A stretch of 64,000 bases of DNA from Mumia sp. zg.B17 (GTDB lineage: Bacteria; Actinomycetota; Actinomycetes; Propionibacteriales; Nocardioidaceae). Below, piece by piece: positions 33,672 to 41,520 of the stretch (position 1 is the first letter of the stretch; each line of letters opens with the position of its first letter). The stretch covers positions 52,174 to 116,173 of the forward strand of contig NZ_JAHWCI010000004.1 of NCBI RefSeq assembly GCF_019550915.1, read 5' to 3'. Both the position numbers and the translations under genes were made by a program. The notes under the pieces are model-generated. The model searched no databases. It was not told the DNA's origin and saw only the letters and a list, made by a program, of their open reading frames with translations.

Positions 33672-34319
33672 CTAGGCCCGACGGCGGCGCGTCACACCGG
33701 ACACCGCGAGGGCCACCACGGTCACGAGATAGACCTGCCCGATCAGCGCCTCCAGCGCCGCCAGGATCTTGCCCGTGTCCGTCACCGGCGAGAGATCGCC
33801 GAAGCCTGTCGTCGTAATCGTGATCAGGCTGAAGTAGAAGTAGTTCACCGCGTCGTCGTCGGCCCCGCCTTGGGCGAAGAAGCCTCCTTGCACGATCCCC
33901 ACCACGGCATACGTACCGGCGAAGGCGATCCCCAGGAGGACGTAGACCGCGATGACACCGAGGACGATGTGCACGTCCAACGACGGGTCGCGGAGGACGT
34001 GCACGCCGATCGTCGTGATGGTCGCGAGGCAGAGCAGGATGACAGTGATCGAGTAGACGGAGACGGCCGTCTCGCTGTCGAAGCCCTGAGCGCCGCCCGA
34101 GACGACGACAGCGACGGCAGCCAGCACCGCCGAGGTCACCATCACCGAGCGGCGCGCTCCCGAGGTCCTCTGCGCGAAGAGCAGCACCGCGCCGAGCAGC
34201 GTGGTCACCAGCGGACGCAGCGCACTGCTGTCGACGGGGACCAGCAGGATGACGACGGCGAGCAGAGCGAGCACGATGCCGTACCGGTCCCGGCGTGTCC
34301 CCCGCCCATGCCCGTCCAC
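33672..34319 (-). CDS. Two-pore-type/voltage-independent potassium channel family protein
   Basis: A 215-residue protein with about six transmembrane helices (around 13-30, 38-52, 60-78, 88-107, 117-142 and 190-208). The pore carries a selectivity filter TTGFGDL (residues 170-176), the TxGxGD signature of K+ channels, with Phe where Tyr is more common. A single filter means tetramers are needed. No cytoplasmic RCK/TrkA domain is attached. It is surrounded by genes for secreted propeller proteins on the same strand, with short gaps of 56 and 66 bases, so cotranscription is likely. Ion selectivity is not proven. Confidence 0.85.
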   Translation of the reverse strand: MDGHGRGTRRDRYGIVLALLAVVILLVPVDSSALRPLVTTLLGAVLLFAQRTSGARRSVMVTSAVLAAVAVVVSGGAQGFDSETAVSVYSITVILLCLATITTIGVHVLRDPSLDVHIVLGVIAVYVLLGIAFAGTYAVVGIVQGGFFAQGGADDDAVNYFYFSLITITTTGFGDLSPVTDTGKILAALEALIGQVYLVTVVALAVSGVTRRRRA

Positions 34320-34375
34320 GACACGTGAGCCTAGGGCTCGCCGCCGTCATCCGCAGTGCCTATGTCTCGCCGGTG

Positions 34376-35602
34376 CTACCGCGTGACCGTGAAGGTCAGC
34401 GGCGTGCCCGGGCCGTACCCCTTGCGGTTCCGTGCCTGGACGACGACCGTGCTCGTCCCCGCAGGCAGGTTGCTCCGCTTCAGTGTGTAGGAACGTCGCG
34501 ATGCCTTCAGCCGGGCGACCTTGACCGTCCGGGTCCCCTGCTTGACCGTGACGCGGTAGCGGGTGACGCTCGCGCCACCGTCTCCCAGCGGCCGCGCCCA
34601 GCGCACGACCCGGTTGGTCGCCGTCGGCGATCCTGACACCGAGACTCCCCGCGCTGCCCACGGCACCGTGATCGCCCGCAACCGCGGATAGACGGTGATC
34701 CTGTTGTCGCCGGTGACGGCGACCTTGCCCGTACGACTGACCGAAAGGCCGTCGACGTGGCCGTGCCGCCGGTTGCTGACGACGAGCTGAGGCGTGGCCT
34801 CGCCCGTCGCGCTAGGACCCAGGATGTAGACGTGGCCCGAGTGCAGACCGATGTAGGCACGCCCCGCACGGTCGAAGGCGAGCGGCTCCGGCTCCCACAG
34901 GCCCGCTCCGGGCCAGTCGGCGGTGATCCTGCGCTCCGGCGCCACGTTGCCGTTCGCACCCGGCGCGAAGACGGAGATGAACTCTCCCTCCCCGAACGTC
35001 GCCCAGATGCGACCGTCGACGTTCATCTTCACGTCGATCACCCCGCCGAGCTCTGCCTTGTCACCGGCAATCTGGCGCACCGGCTTCGCCGTGCCCGAGG
35101 CCGAGCGGCGGTAGATCTTGATGCCGTTCGAGCCCGCGACCATCAGCCGGTTGTCCGGTGTCATCGACACCGAGCCGACAGCCATCCCAGTACGCAGCAC
35201 ACGAATCGGCCGCACGTTGCCGCGTGCATTCTTGCCGAAGACGAGGACACGCTTGTTCCCGTTGGCGACGTAGAGACGCCCCACGGAGTCACGCGCGATG
35301 CCACGAGGCTCGAAGATACGGCTCCGCGCTCCCCGAAGGGAGTACAGCGGACGCGCTTTGCCGCGGGCTCCTGCCCGGTAGACCACGACACGATCACGGT
35401 GGAAGTCGGCCGCGTACGTCCGTCCGGACGCGCTGAGGTGCACGTCCCAGGGCGGCTTTGCCCCTGCCTTCGTACCGATGATCGTCCGCTCAGGTCGGAC
35501 GCTGACCGGGTCGCCCGGTGCTGCCTCGGCAGGAGCGCTGACCAGCAGAGCGCCGGCCAACGCCGCGCTGGCGACGACGCCGATGAAATGAGTTCTTCTC
35601 AT
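34376..35602 (-). CDS. Secreted beta-propeller/Fn3-like protein (paralogue 4)
   Basis: A 408-residue protein with signal peptide MRRTHFIGVVASAALAG and cleavage near AEA-AP. Blades are marked VYRAGARGKARPLYSL, VFGKNARGNVRPIRVL, YRRSASGTAKPVRQI, VFAPGANGNVAPERRI and ILGPSATGEATPQLVV. The Fn3-like domain (VSVSGSPTATNRVVRWARP) and final strand diverge from paralogues 1-3: the tail reads RRSYTLKRSNLPAGTSTVVV and is less basic. It is the furthest upstream of the unit made with the channel and paralogues 1-3. Its ligand is unknown. Confidence 0.78.
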   Translation of the reverse strand: MRRTHFIGVVASAALAGALLVSAPAEAAPGDPVSVRPERTIIGTKAGAKPPWDVHLSASGRTYAADFHRDRVVVYRAGARGKARPLYSLRGARSRIFEPRGIARDSVGRLYVANGNKRVLVFGKNARGNVRPIRVLRTGMAVGSVSMTPDNRLMVAGSNGIKIYRRSASGTAKPVRQIAGDKAELGGVIDVKMNVDGRIWATFGEGEFISVFAPGANGNVAPERRITADWPGAGLWEPEPLAFDRAGRAYIGLHSGHVYILGPSATGEATPQLVVSNRRHGHVDGLSVSRTGKVAVTGDNRITVYPRLRAITVPWAARGVSVSGSPTATNRVVRWARPLGDGGASVTRYRVTVKQGTRTVKVARLKASRRSYTLKRSNLPAGTSTVVVQARNRKGYGPGTPLTFTVTR

Positions 35603-35743
35603 GGTTCCCCCTGCGTCCGCACGTCCTGGAGGATCTCCTCCGAGGACCGGCTTGGACGTGATGTATCCCGCTTGTACGACGGGTGCCCGGCATTCTTGGC
35701 TGCCGACCTCGGCCTCCGCAAGGCAATTCGAGTGACATCGAAA

Positions 35744-35777
35744 TGGCGGAGCCGGCTCCCATGAGCCGGCTCCGCCA
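35744..35777 (-). terminator. Strong intrinsic hairpin after paralogue 5
   Basis: TGGCGGAGCCGGCTC (35744-35758) pairs perfectly with GAGCCGGCTCCGCCA (35763-35777) over a 4-base loop. It is 15 bases past the stop codon at 35793 and therefore ends transcription of paralogue 5, separating it from paralogue 4. Confidence 0.8.
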
Positions 35778-35792
35778 CGCGGACGGTACGGA

Positions 35793-37016
35793 CTACTTGC
35801 GCACGCGGAACGACTTCTTGGCGTTCTTGCCGAAGCCCTTCGTGTTCTTGGCCTTGATCAGCACGACGTTCTTGCCGTTGCGCAGCTTGGAGCGCTTGAT
35901 CTTGTACGACCGCTTGCTCGCCCCGAAGTTCTTCCTCAGGAGAACCCTGTTGCCCTTCTTGACGACGAGCCGGTAGCCGGTGATCCTTGCGCCGCCGTTG
36001 TTGGCGGGTGCCTTCCACGAGACCTTGCGCGTCTTGGCCCTCTGCTTGCCGGCGACCTTCAACGCCCGCGGCTTGCCCGGGACCTTGACGACCGGGGCCG
36101 GCTTCGGGAAGAGCGTTCGGAACTCGAGGACGGACGGTCCGCCGAAGTTGGCGACGGTCAGTCCTCCATCACCGGCCACGGAGAGATGCCCCGGGCTGCT
36201 GAGCTGTGTCGCCGGTCCGCCGAGGACCTTCAGCGGAGCCACGTTGCCTTCCGCGGACGCCGAGAAGGCGACCACCGTGCTGACGGCGTTGAAGTTCGAC
36301 GCATAAACACGTCCCTTGGAGTCGGTGCCGATACCGACGATGGGTGCCGCGAGCTCCGTCTTCGCCCCGGAGATCGTCCGGAGCGGCGTCGCGCCGCCGT
36401 TGGCGTTCGACGCGTACGCACGCAGCGCCGCGCCGGCGTCGGCCCAGGTCGCCCCGTTGCTCGTGACGTGCACACCGTTGCCCGCGGGCAGGCCAGTGAT
36501 CTGACGCGTGGTTGACGCCGGGTTGCCTGCCGCGGCCGGCGAGTAGACGTTGATGGTCGTCGCCTTGCGGACGAAGATGCTGCCCGTCGGGCCGATGTCG
36601 AGGCCCAGGGCGGCGCCCGCGCCGGTCCCGAACGTCTTGACCGGTGCGTCGCCGGTGTCGGCGTCCGGCGCGAAGACCGAGATGAGACCGTTGTTGTTGG
36701 CGACGTACGTGAACCCGTTGGTGTCGACGTCGACGCCACGCGGTGAGTTCAGCCCACTGTTCATCGTGCGGATCGGCATCGCCGCGCCGTTAGCACCGGC
36801 GGCGTAGACGACCACGTTGTTCTGACCGAAGTTGGCTACGTAGGTTCGCCCTCCGGCCTTGGCCAGGCCGAACGGGCTGGTGGTGGCGCCGGTGATCTTG
36901 CGTACCGGAGCGGTGTTGACGTCGTCGGCCGAGGCCGTCGGCGCAGTGGCGACAAGGGTGCCGCCGATGAGTGCGCCTGCGGCCCCGAGGCCGACCACGC
37001 GGATCGTTCTGTTCAT
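35793..37016 (-). CDS. Secreted beta-propeller/Fn3-like protein (paralogue 5)
   Basis: A 407-residue protein, signal peptide MNRTIRVVGLGAAGALIG with cleavage near ASA-DD. Blades: VYAAGANGAAMPIRTM, VFAPDADTGDAPVKTF, VYSPAAAGNPASTTRQI, AYASNANGGATPLRTI and AFSASAEGNVAPLKVL, with Asn-rich turns (YVANNNGLISV). The Fn3-like part (KPRALKVAGKQRAKTRKVSWKAP) is the most lysine-rich of the family, ending NTKGFGKNAKKSFRVRK. It has its own terminator and promoter region, so it is separately controlled. Confidence 0.78.
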   Translation of the reverse strand: MNRTIRVVGLGAAGALIGGTLVATAPTASADDVNTAPVRKITGATTSPFGLAKAGGRTYVANFGQNNVVVYAAGANGAAMPIRTMNSGLNSPRGVDVDTNGFTYVANNNGLISVFAPDADTGDAPVKTFGTGAGAALGLDIGPTGSIFVRKATTINVYSPAAAGNPASTTRQITGLPAGNGVHVTSNGATWADAGAALRAYASNANGGATPLRTISGAKTELAAPIVGIGTDSKGRVYASNFNAVSTVVAFSASAEGNVAPLKVLGGPATQLSSPGHLSVAGDGGLTVANFGGPSVLEFRTLFPKPAPVVKVPGKPRALKVAGKQRAKTRKVSWKAPANNGGARITGYRLVVKKGNRVLLRKNFGASKRSYKIKRSKLRNGKNVVLIKAKNTKGFGKNAKKSFRVRK

Positions 37017-37067
37017 TGGAATCTCCCCCTTCGCGTTCCACCGTGCGCGCGCAGGGGGTCACGGCAC

Positions 37068-37430
37068 TCAGATTTGTTCGGCGGGCAGAGGCGTGCCGGT
37101 CGCGCCAGCGCGGCCCAGGATGTCCGTTGCGCGATGGTCGTCGCCGACCCCGTCGACGAGGATCGCGACCGAGTCGGAGTTCTCTGTACGCAGCGGCAGG
37201 ATCGCCTGGTACGGGTCTGACTCGTACCAGCGCGTCGCGTGGTCATGGTCGGGGAAGGCGATGATGACGATGTCGCCCGGCCACTCGCCTTCCAGGGTGC
37301 GTACGTCTGCTCCGTGCACGAGGAACCGGCCCCCGTACGGGGCGAGCGTCGCGTCGATCCGCTCCAGGTACTCGACGATGTCGGGTCCCATCGTGATCTC
37401 GCGAATGTGGGCGATTGCGTAGGCAGTCAT
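37068..37430 (-). CDS. DUF1330 protein
   Basis: Start ATG 37430 (120 residues) with AGAGGAT upstream; the longer frame adds only unrelated residues. The DUF1330 pattern is present: AYAIAHIREITMGPDIVEYLERIDATLAPYGGRFLVHGAD (ends AYAIAHI, GGRFLVHG) followed by ADVRTLEGEWPGDIVIIAFPD. The family has a ferredoxin-like dimeric alpha-beta-barrel fold. Function mostly unknown. It is divergent from the ArsR-family gene, with 146 bases between starts. Confidence 0.85.
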   Translation of the reverse strand: MTAYAIAHIREITMGPDIVEYLERIDATLAPYGGRFLVHGADVRTLEGEWPGDIVIIAFPDHDHATRWYESDPYQAILPLRTENSDSVAILVDGVGDDHRATDILGRAGATGTPLPAEQI

Positions 37431-37541
37431 CAGTGATCCTCTCGGTAGGTGAGGCTCCGAGCCTGCTTGACGGGACGGGCACGAGTCGATGACCTCTGAG
37501 GTCATGGGGTTGACATCTGGCGCGACTGGGCCGCACTCTAA

Positions 37542-37569
37542 AACCAATCAGTTATAAAACAGATTGGTT
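37542..37569. promoter_or_regulatory. Inverted-repeat operator of the ArsR gene
   Basis: AACCAATC (37542-37549) and GATTGGTT (37562-37569) are perfect 8-bp arms around a 12-base spacer that contains TATAAA (37553-37558). It ends 7 bases before ATG 37577. A TTGACA -35-like box lies at 37510-37515. This is an excellent candidate for autoregulation by the ArsR-family protein. Confidence 0.7.
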
Positions 37570-37576
37570 ATGGCGA

Positions 37577-37930
37577 ATGACGGACGACGAGCTGGACGCC
37601 GTGTTCGGGGCCCTCGCGGACCCGACCCGCCGCGCGATCCTCGGGCGGCTCGCCCACGGTGACGCCAGCGTCAACGAGCTCACCTCGATGTTCGCGATGT
37701 CGCAGCCGGCGGTGTCGCGGCACCTCAGGGTCCTCGAGCGGGCTGGCCTGGTGTCTCGTACGCAGCAGGGGACCATGCGGCTCAGCCACCTCGAGGCGGC
37801 ACCGCTGAAGGAGGCGACCGACTGGATCGCCGACTACCGCGCGTACTGGGAGGACAGCTTCGCCCGCCTGGACGCACTCCTCGCCGAGGCCGACGCCATC
37901 GACTCCGAGCCACCGTGTGCCACGTCCTGA
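37577..37930 (+). CDS. ArsR-family (HTH_20) transcriptional regulator
   Basis: A 117-residue winged-helix regulator: FGALADPTRRAILGRLAHGDASVNELTSMFAMSQPAVSRHLRVLERAGLV (ends FGALADPTRRAIL and SQPAVSRHLRVLE). No metal-binding Cys motif of classical ArsR is present. Such regulators are typically paired with an AHSA1/SRPBCC gene, which follows 28 bases downstream here. It probably binds the palindrome at 37542-37569 and senses a small ligand, possibly one bound by the SRPBCC protein. Confidence 0.92.
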   Translation: MTDDELDAVFGALADPTRRAILGRLAHGDASVNELTSMFAMSQPAVSRHLRVLERAGLVSRTQQGTMRLSHLEAAPLKEATDWIADYRAYWEDSFARLDALLAEADAIDSEPPCATS

Positions 37931-37958
37931 CCGATCACCGAGACCCTCAGGGGGAACC

Positions 37959-38435
37959 ATGTCCGACCTCACAGTCACGGCAACGCCCGGCACCTCGACC
38001 ATCGAGTTCAGCCGGACGTTCACCACGACGCCCCAGCGTCTGTTCCACGCCAACGTCGACGACGAGTGGCAGAAGAAGTGGCTCGGCCCCGACAGGCTCG
38101 AGACCGAGATCATCGTCAACGAGGTCCGCGACGGCGGCCGCTGGCGCTGGCTCCAGAGGGAGCCCGACGGCAACGAGTACGTGTTCCGAGGCGTCTACCA
38201 CGGTGAGCCCTCGGTCGAGAACGGCATCACGCGCACGTTCGAGTTCGAAGGGATGCCCGGTCACGTGTCGCTGGAGACCCTCCGCTTCACCGACCTCGGC
38301 GACGGCCGGACCCGGATGGACGCTATCAGCGCGTTCGCCTCGGTCGAGGACCGCGACGGGATGGTCGAGTCCGGCATGGAGGGCGGGATGGAGGAGGGCT
38401 TCGTCCGCCTCGAGAAGCTCCTCGCCGACTCCTGA
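37959..38435 (+). CDS. SRPBCC/AHSA1-type ligand-binding protein
   Basis: ATG 37959 with CAGGGGGAA upstream (158 residues); the 5' frame to 37917 is redundant. The AHSA1 features are present: EFSRTFTTTPQRLFHANVDDEWQKKWLGPD (ends FSRTFTT and KKWLGPD) and a C-terminal GMEEGFVRLEKLLADS. The fold has a deep hydrophobic pocket. It is cotranscribed with the ArsR gene. Substrate unknown. Confidence 0.88.
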   Translation: MSDLTVTATPGTSTIEFSRTFTTTPQRLFHANVDDEWQKKWLGPDRLETEIIVNEVRDGGRWRWLQREPDGNEYVFRGVYHGEPSVENGITRTFEFEGMPGHVSLETLRFTDLGDGRTRMDAISAFASVEDRDGMVESGMEGGMEEGFVRLEKLLADS

Positions 38436-38445
38436 GACTCCGCCC

Positions 38446-38506
38446 CCGATGTGATGGGTTCCGCACCCTTTCCGCAGAAGATTCGGTGCACAACCCGTCA
38501 CATCGG
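38446..38506. repeat. Imperfect 22-bp inverted repeat
   Basis: Arms 38446-38467 (starts CCGATGTGATGGGTT) and 38485-38506 (ends AACCCGTCACATCGG) match at 19 of 22 positions; the loop is 17 bases. It lies between the SRPBCC stop and the aldolase start, with a -10-like TAGGCT at 38525-38530. It could be a terminator or an operator/activator site. Confidence 0.7.
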
Positions 38507-38537
38507 GAAAGCGGGCGGCGGCACTAGGCTGGCGGAC

Positions 38538-39623
38538 GTGGCAGCGTTCGCATCAGACAACTACGCCCCCGCCCATCCCGCGATCCTCGAGGCGATCGCT
38601 GCGGCGAACGACGGGCACGCGGTCTCCTACGGCGAGGACCGGTGGACGGCACGACTCACCGAGCTCGTACGGCACCACTTCGGCGACCAGGCCCAGGCGT
38701 ATCCCGTGTTCAACGGCACCGGCGCCAACGTCGTCTCCCTCGGTGCTCTTCTCCCCCGTTGGGGATCGGCGATCGTCACCGACGTCGCGCACCTCCACAC
38801 CGACGAGAACGGCGCCCCCGAGCGTGTCGCCGGCATCAAGCTGCTCCCGGTCGCCGCGCCGGACGGCAAGATGGTCCCGCAGTCCTTCGGCGAGTACACG
38901 ATCAACCTCGGCGACCCGCACCGCGCACAGCCGCTGGCCGTGTCGCTGACGCAGTCCACCGAGCTCGGCACCGTCTATTCGGCCGACGAGGTCCGTGGCC
39001 TGGTGGACACCGCACACGCCTATGGGATGAGCGTCCACGTCGACGGGGCACGGATCGCGAACGCCGCCGCGCACCTCGGCCTCTCGCTCCGCGCGCTCAC
39101 CACCGACCTCGGCGTCGACGTGCTGTCGTTCGGCGGCACGAAGAACGGCATCCTCCTCGGCGAGGCGGTGGTCGTCCTGAACCCGGGCGCAGTCCACGGG
39201 ATCGAGTTCATCCGCAAGATGTCGATGCAGCTGACGTCGAAGATGCGGTACGTCTCCGCGCAGCTCGCCACACTCCTCGATCCGAAGCGCGATCTCTGGC
39301 TCGCGAACGCGACCGCAGCCAACGCCCGGGCGACGCAGCTGCGCGCCGGCGTCGACGCGTTGGCCGACGAGCTCGCACGGGACGGACGTGTGCACGAGTC
39401 GGGGGCGCCGCTGCTGCACGTCGCGAACCCGACCCAGGCCAACGTCGTCTTCGCCACGCTTCCGCGGGCGGTTGCCGACGCGGTACGGGTCGAGCACCCG
39501 TTCTACGACTGGCGCGCGGGATCCCACCCGGACCTCGTCGAGTCTCGGTGGATGTGCTCGTGGGACACCACCGAGGAGGACGTCGCAGCATTCCTTACGG
39601 CGTTGCACAAGGCGTTCGGATGA
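38538..39623 (+). CDS. ltaE: Low-specificity L-threonine aldolase (beta-eliminating lyase family)
   Basis: GTG 38538 is chosen (361 residues): VAAFASDNYAPAHPAILEA. The longer frame starts inside the inverted repeat. TAGGCT is 7 bases upstream, so translation may be leaderless. PLP-enzyme features: EDRWTARLTELVRHHFG, FNGTGANVVSLGAL, HTDENGAPER, VHVDGARIANAAAHL (the HxDGAR motif), and DVLSFGGTKNGILLGEAVV with the PLP lysine in GGTKNG. It cleaves threonine or allo-threonine to glycine and acetaldehyde. Followed by an ATGA-overlapping SelW-like gene. Confidence 0.92.
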   Translation: MAAFASDNYAPAHPAILEAIAAANDGHAVSYGEDRWTARLTELVRHHFGDQAQAYPVFNGTGANVVSLGALLPRWGSAIVTDVAHLHTDENGAPERVAGIKLLPVAAPDGKMVPQSFGEYTINLGDPHRAQPLAVSLTQSTELGTVYSADEVRGLVDTAHAYGMSVHVDGARIANAAAHLGLSLRALTTDLGVDVLSFGGTKNGILLGEAVVVLNPGAVHGIEFIRKMSMQLTSKMRYVSAQLATLLDPKRDLWLANATAANARATQLRAGVDALADELARDGRVHESGAPLLHVANPTQANVVFATLPRAVADAVRVEHPFYDWRAGSHPDLVESRWMCSWDTTEEDVAAFLTALHKAFG

Positions 39624-39901
39624 CGCAGCCCCGCGTCGAGATCACCTACTGCACGTTGTGCCAGTGGCTGCTTCGCGCGGGATGGATGGCCCAGGAGCTG
39701 CTGAGCACGTTCGGGACCGAGCTCGGCTCGGTGACGCTCGTGCCCGCGACCGGAGGCGTCTTCCGGATCACGGTCGACGACGACGTCGTGTGGGACCGCG
39801 CCGTCCACGGCGGCTTCCCGGACGCGGCGGAGCTGAAGCGCCGGGTCCGGGACCACATCGATCCGGACCGACCTCTCGGGCACGCGGACCGCGATCGATG
39901 A
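39620..39901 (+). CDS. SelT/SelW/SelH (Rdx) family protein
   Basis: A 93-residue protein overlapping the aldolase stop by 4 bases. The CTLC motif (residues 11-14) is the CxxC/CxxU redox centre of the Rdx family, with Cys rather than selenocysteine. The typical C-terminal GxFxIxxDDxxVWDRxxxGGFPDxxELKRRVRD is present (GGVFRITVDDDVVWDR and GGFPDAAELKRRVRDHI, ends quoted). The reaction is unknown, probably thiol-disulfide exchange. It is overlapped by the serine hydrolase gene (ATGA). Confidence 0.9.
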   Translation: MTQPRVEITYCTLCQWLLRAGWMAQELLSTFGTELGSVTLVPATGGVFRITVDDDVVWDRAVHGGFPDAAELKRRVRDHIDPDRPLGHADRDR

Positions 39902-40734
39902 GCGAGCCGCCTCTCCCCCGCCCGGACGACGCCGTCCGCTGGTCCCTCGAGGTGCGTGATGCTGACAGCGACGAAGTGCTCGCGGCCGTCCAGCCGGAGC
40001 TGGTGCTGCCCACGGCGAGCATCGGCAAGCTCGTGCTGCTCGTCGAGGCGGCACACCAGATCGCGACCGAGCGGATCGATCCCGCCGAGCAGCTCAGCCG
40101 CAGCGCCGACGACTGGGTCGCCGACTCGGGCCTCTGGTATCGGCTCGCCACCGACACGCTGCCCGTCACCGACGTGTGTGCACTGATCGGCGCGGTGAGT
40201 GACAACCTGGCGACCAACGTCCTGCTTCGTCGTCTCGGTCTCGACACCGTGACTGCCACGGCGGAACGCATCGGGATGCAGCGCAGCCGGCTCCTCGACC
40301 GGGTGCGCGACGACCGTGGGCCCGAGCACCCGCCGGCCCTGTCCGTCGGCTGCGCCACCGACCTGGCCGGCTTCTGTGCGGGTCTGCACCGTCGCGAGAT
40401 CCTCTCGCCCGGGATCAGCGAACGGGTCAGCGGATGGCTCGCGGCGAACACCGATCTCTCGATGGTCGCGAACGCCTTCGGTCTCGATCCGCTCGCGCAC
40501 ACCGATCCGGACCGCGGCATCGTGCTCTGGAACAAGACCGGCACGACCTCCAACGTGCGAGCCGACACCGGAGTGGTCTCGGGTCCCGCCCGAACCGTCG
40601 CCTACGCGGCCATCGCCGAGTGGAGCGACGGTGCCGAGCCGTCCGTACGCGACCACGTCCTGCGCGCCATGAACGCCCTGGGCACCTGGCTGCGCGAGGT
40701 GGTCACCGACGACCGCGGCGTGTCGACCCAGTAG
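39898..40734 (+). CDS. Class A beta-lactamase-like serine hydrolase
   Basis: A 278-residue protein without signal peptide, starting inside the preceding stop (ATGA). Active-site motifs: S41-x-x-K44 (TASIGK), SDN at 101-103 (AVSDNLATN), and KTG at 213-215 (WNKTGTTS). These are the class A/PBP residues. The lack of a signal peptide suggests an intracellular esterase or DD-peptidase-like enzyme rather than a secreted beta-lactamase. It forms a three-gene unit with the aldolase and SelW-like genes. It is probably not a resistance factor. Confidence 0.85.
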   Translation: MSEPPLPRPDDAVRWSLEVRDADSDEVLAAVQPELVLPTASIGKLVLLVEAAHQIATERIDPAEQLSRSADDWVADSGLWYRLATDTLPVTDVCALIGAVSDNLATNVLLRRLGLDTVTATAERIGMQRSRLLDRVRDDRGPEHPPALSVGCATDLAGFCAGLHRREILSPGISERVSGWLAANTDLSMVANAFGLDPLAHTDPDRGIVLWNKTGTTSNVRADTGVVSGPARTVAYAAIAEWSDGAEPSVRDHVLRAMNALGTWLREVVTDDRGVSTQ

Positions 40735-40743
40735 GGCTCGGGC

Positions 40744-41241
40744 TCAGTAGATCGGGACGTAGATCGTCTCGCCTGCCGTGACCTCGCCCGCGCTCGTCAA
40801 CGAGTTGAGATCGGCGATGTCCTTGACGGTCGACCGGATGTCACCCTCGGGGTTGGCCTCTGAGGCGAGGTCCCACACGGTCTGCCCTGGCTCGAGCGTG
40901 ACCACGCGACTGGGGACGGGCTCGGCCTGCTCGGAGGTCGCGATGACCCGCGCACCCAGAGCCACGGTGAGGCCGGCGATCGCGATCAGGGCTGCGATGA
41001 AGACGACGAACCGACCACGGCGGGTCAGGCGGTAGCCCGATCGACCGCGGGTGCGGTCGGCCGGCTGCTGCCGACGAGGCCGAGGCCCGGGCCGCGGGCC
41101 TGGTCGCGGAGCGGACCGACGGTCGCCGCGCATCCCCCGGCCCGCCGGGTGCCGCTCGATGCAGCGCATCAGCGGCGTGTCGATCGCGACGACGGTGCGG
41201 TCGGCGACGGGACGCTCGAGGGTGCTGCGGACGGTGCTCAT
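40744..41241 (-). CDS. LysM-domain membrane protein, SOS-linked (YneA-like position)
   Basis: Starts at MSTVRSTLERPV (ATG 41241; 165 residues), with GGAGG before it. A long basic Arg/Pro-rich cytoplasmic segment leads to one transmembrane helix (about 75-97), then an extracytoplasmic LysM domain: VTLEPGQTVWDLASEANPEGDI to GETIYVPIY. It is divergent from lexA and its promoter region has SOS boxes, so it is in the LexA regulon, the position occupied by division inhibitors such as YneA. Binding peptidoglycan to block septation after DNA damage is inferred. Confidence 0.82.
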   Translation of the reverse strand: MSTVRSTLERPVADRTVVAIDTPLMRCIERHPAGRGMRGDRRSAPRPGPRPGPRPRRQQPADRTRGRSGYRLTRRGRFVVFIAALIAIAGLTVALGARVIATSEQAEPVPSRVVTLEPGQTVWDLASEANPEGDIRSTVKDIADLNSLTSAGEVTAGETIYVPIY

Positions 41242-41333
41242 CGTGTCCTCCATCTCTCGGACTCGTACGGTCTGCCGACCGAAGCGAGGCGGCGGATCAG
41301 CTCGTGCATCCGGACCGGAAACCGAGCGGGTTG

Positions 41334-41365
41334 CCGAACGTGCGTTCGATCGAACATGTGTACGA
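41334..41365. promoter_or_regulatory. Two adjoining SOS boxes
   Basis: CCGAACGTGCGTTCGA (41334-41349) and TCGAACATGTGTACGA (41350-41365) are back to back. Both match the actinobacterial consensus TCGAAC-N4-GTTCGA with at most one or two differences. They lie nearer the LysM gene. Confidence 0.85.
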
Positions 41366-41402
41366 ACCTAATCACACCGACCGACAGAATTGGAAGGACC
41401 GT

Positions 41403-41418
41403 TCGAACATGCTTTCGA
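41403..41418. promoter_or_regulatory. SOS box 3
   Basis: TCGAACATGCTTTCGA, one mismatch to TCGAAC-N4-GTTCGA. It sits between the LysM gene and lexA. Confidence 0.75.
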
Positions 41419-41472
41419 CGTGTCCGCCAGATGGGCGCCTGAGGACGACTTCATCACGACACGCCGACACGA

Positions 41473-41488
41473 TCGAACATATGTTTGA
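41473..41488. promoter_or_regulatory. SOS box 4, lexA-proximal
   Basis: TCGAACATATGTTTGA, one mismatch to the consensus. It ends 32 bases before the lexA start and should let LexA repress its own gene. Confidence 0.85.
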
Positions 41489-41520
41489 TCACACCGGCGC
41501 CGCGGTCTAGTGTCAGGGCC

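Noticed and set aside
39898..40734. Beta-lactamase resistance gene
   Set aside because: SxxK, SDN and KTG are present but there is no signal peptide and the neighbours are metabolic, so a resistance role is not supported.
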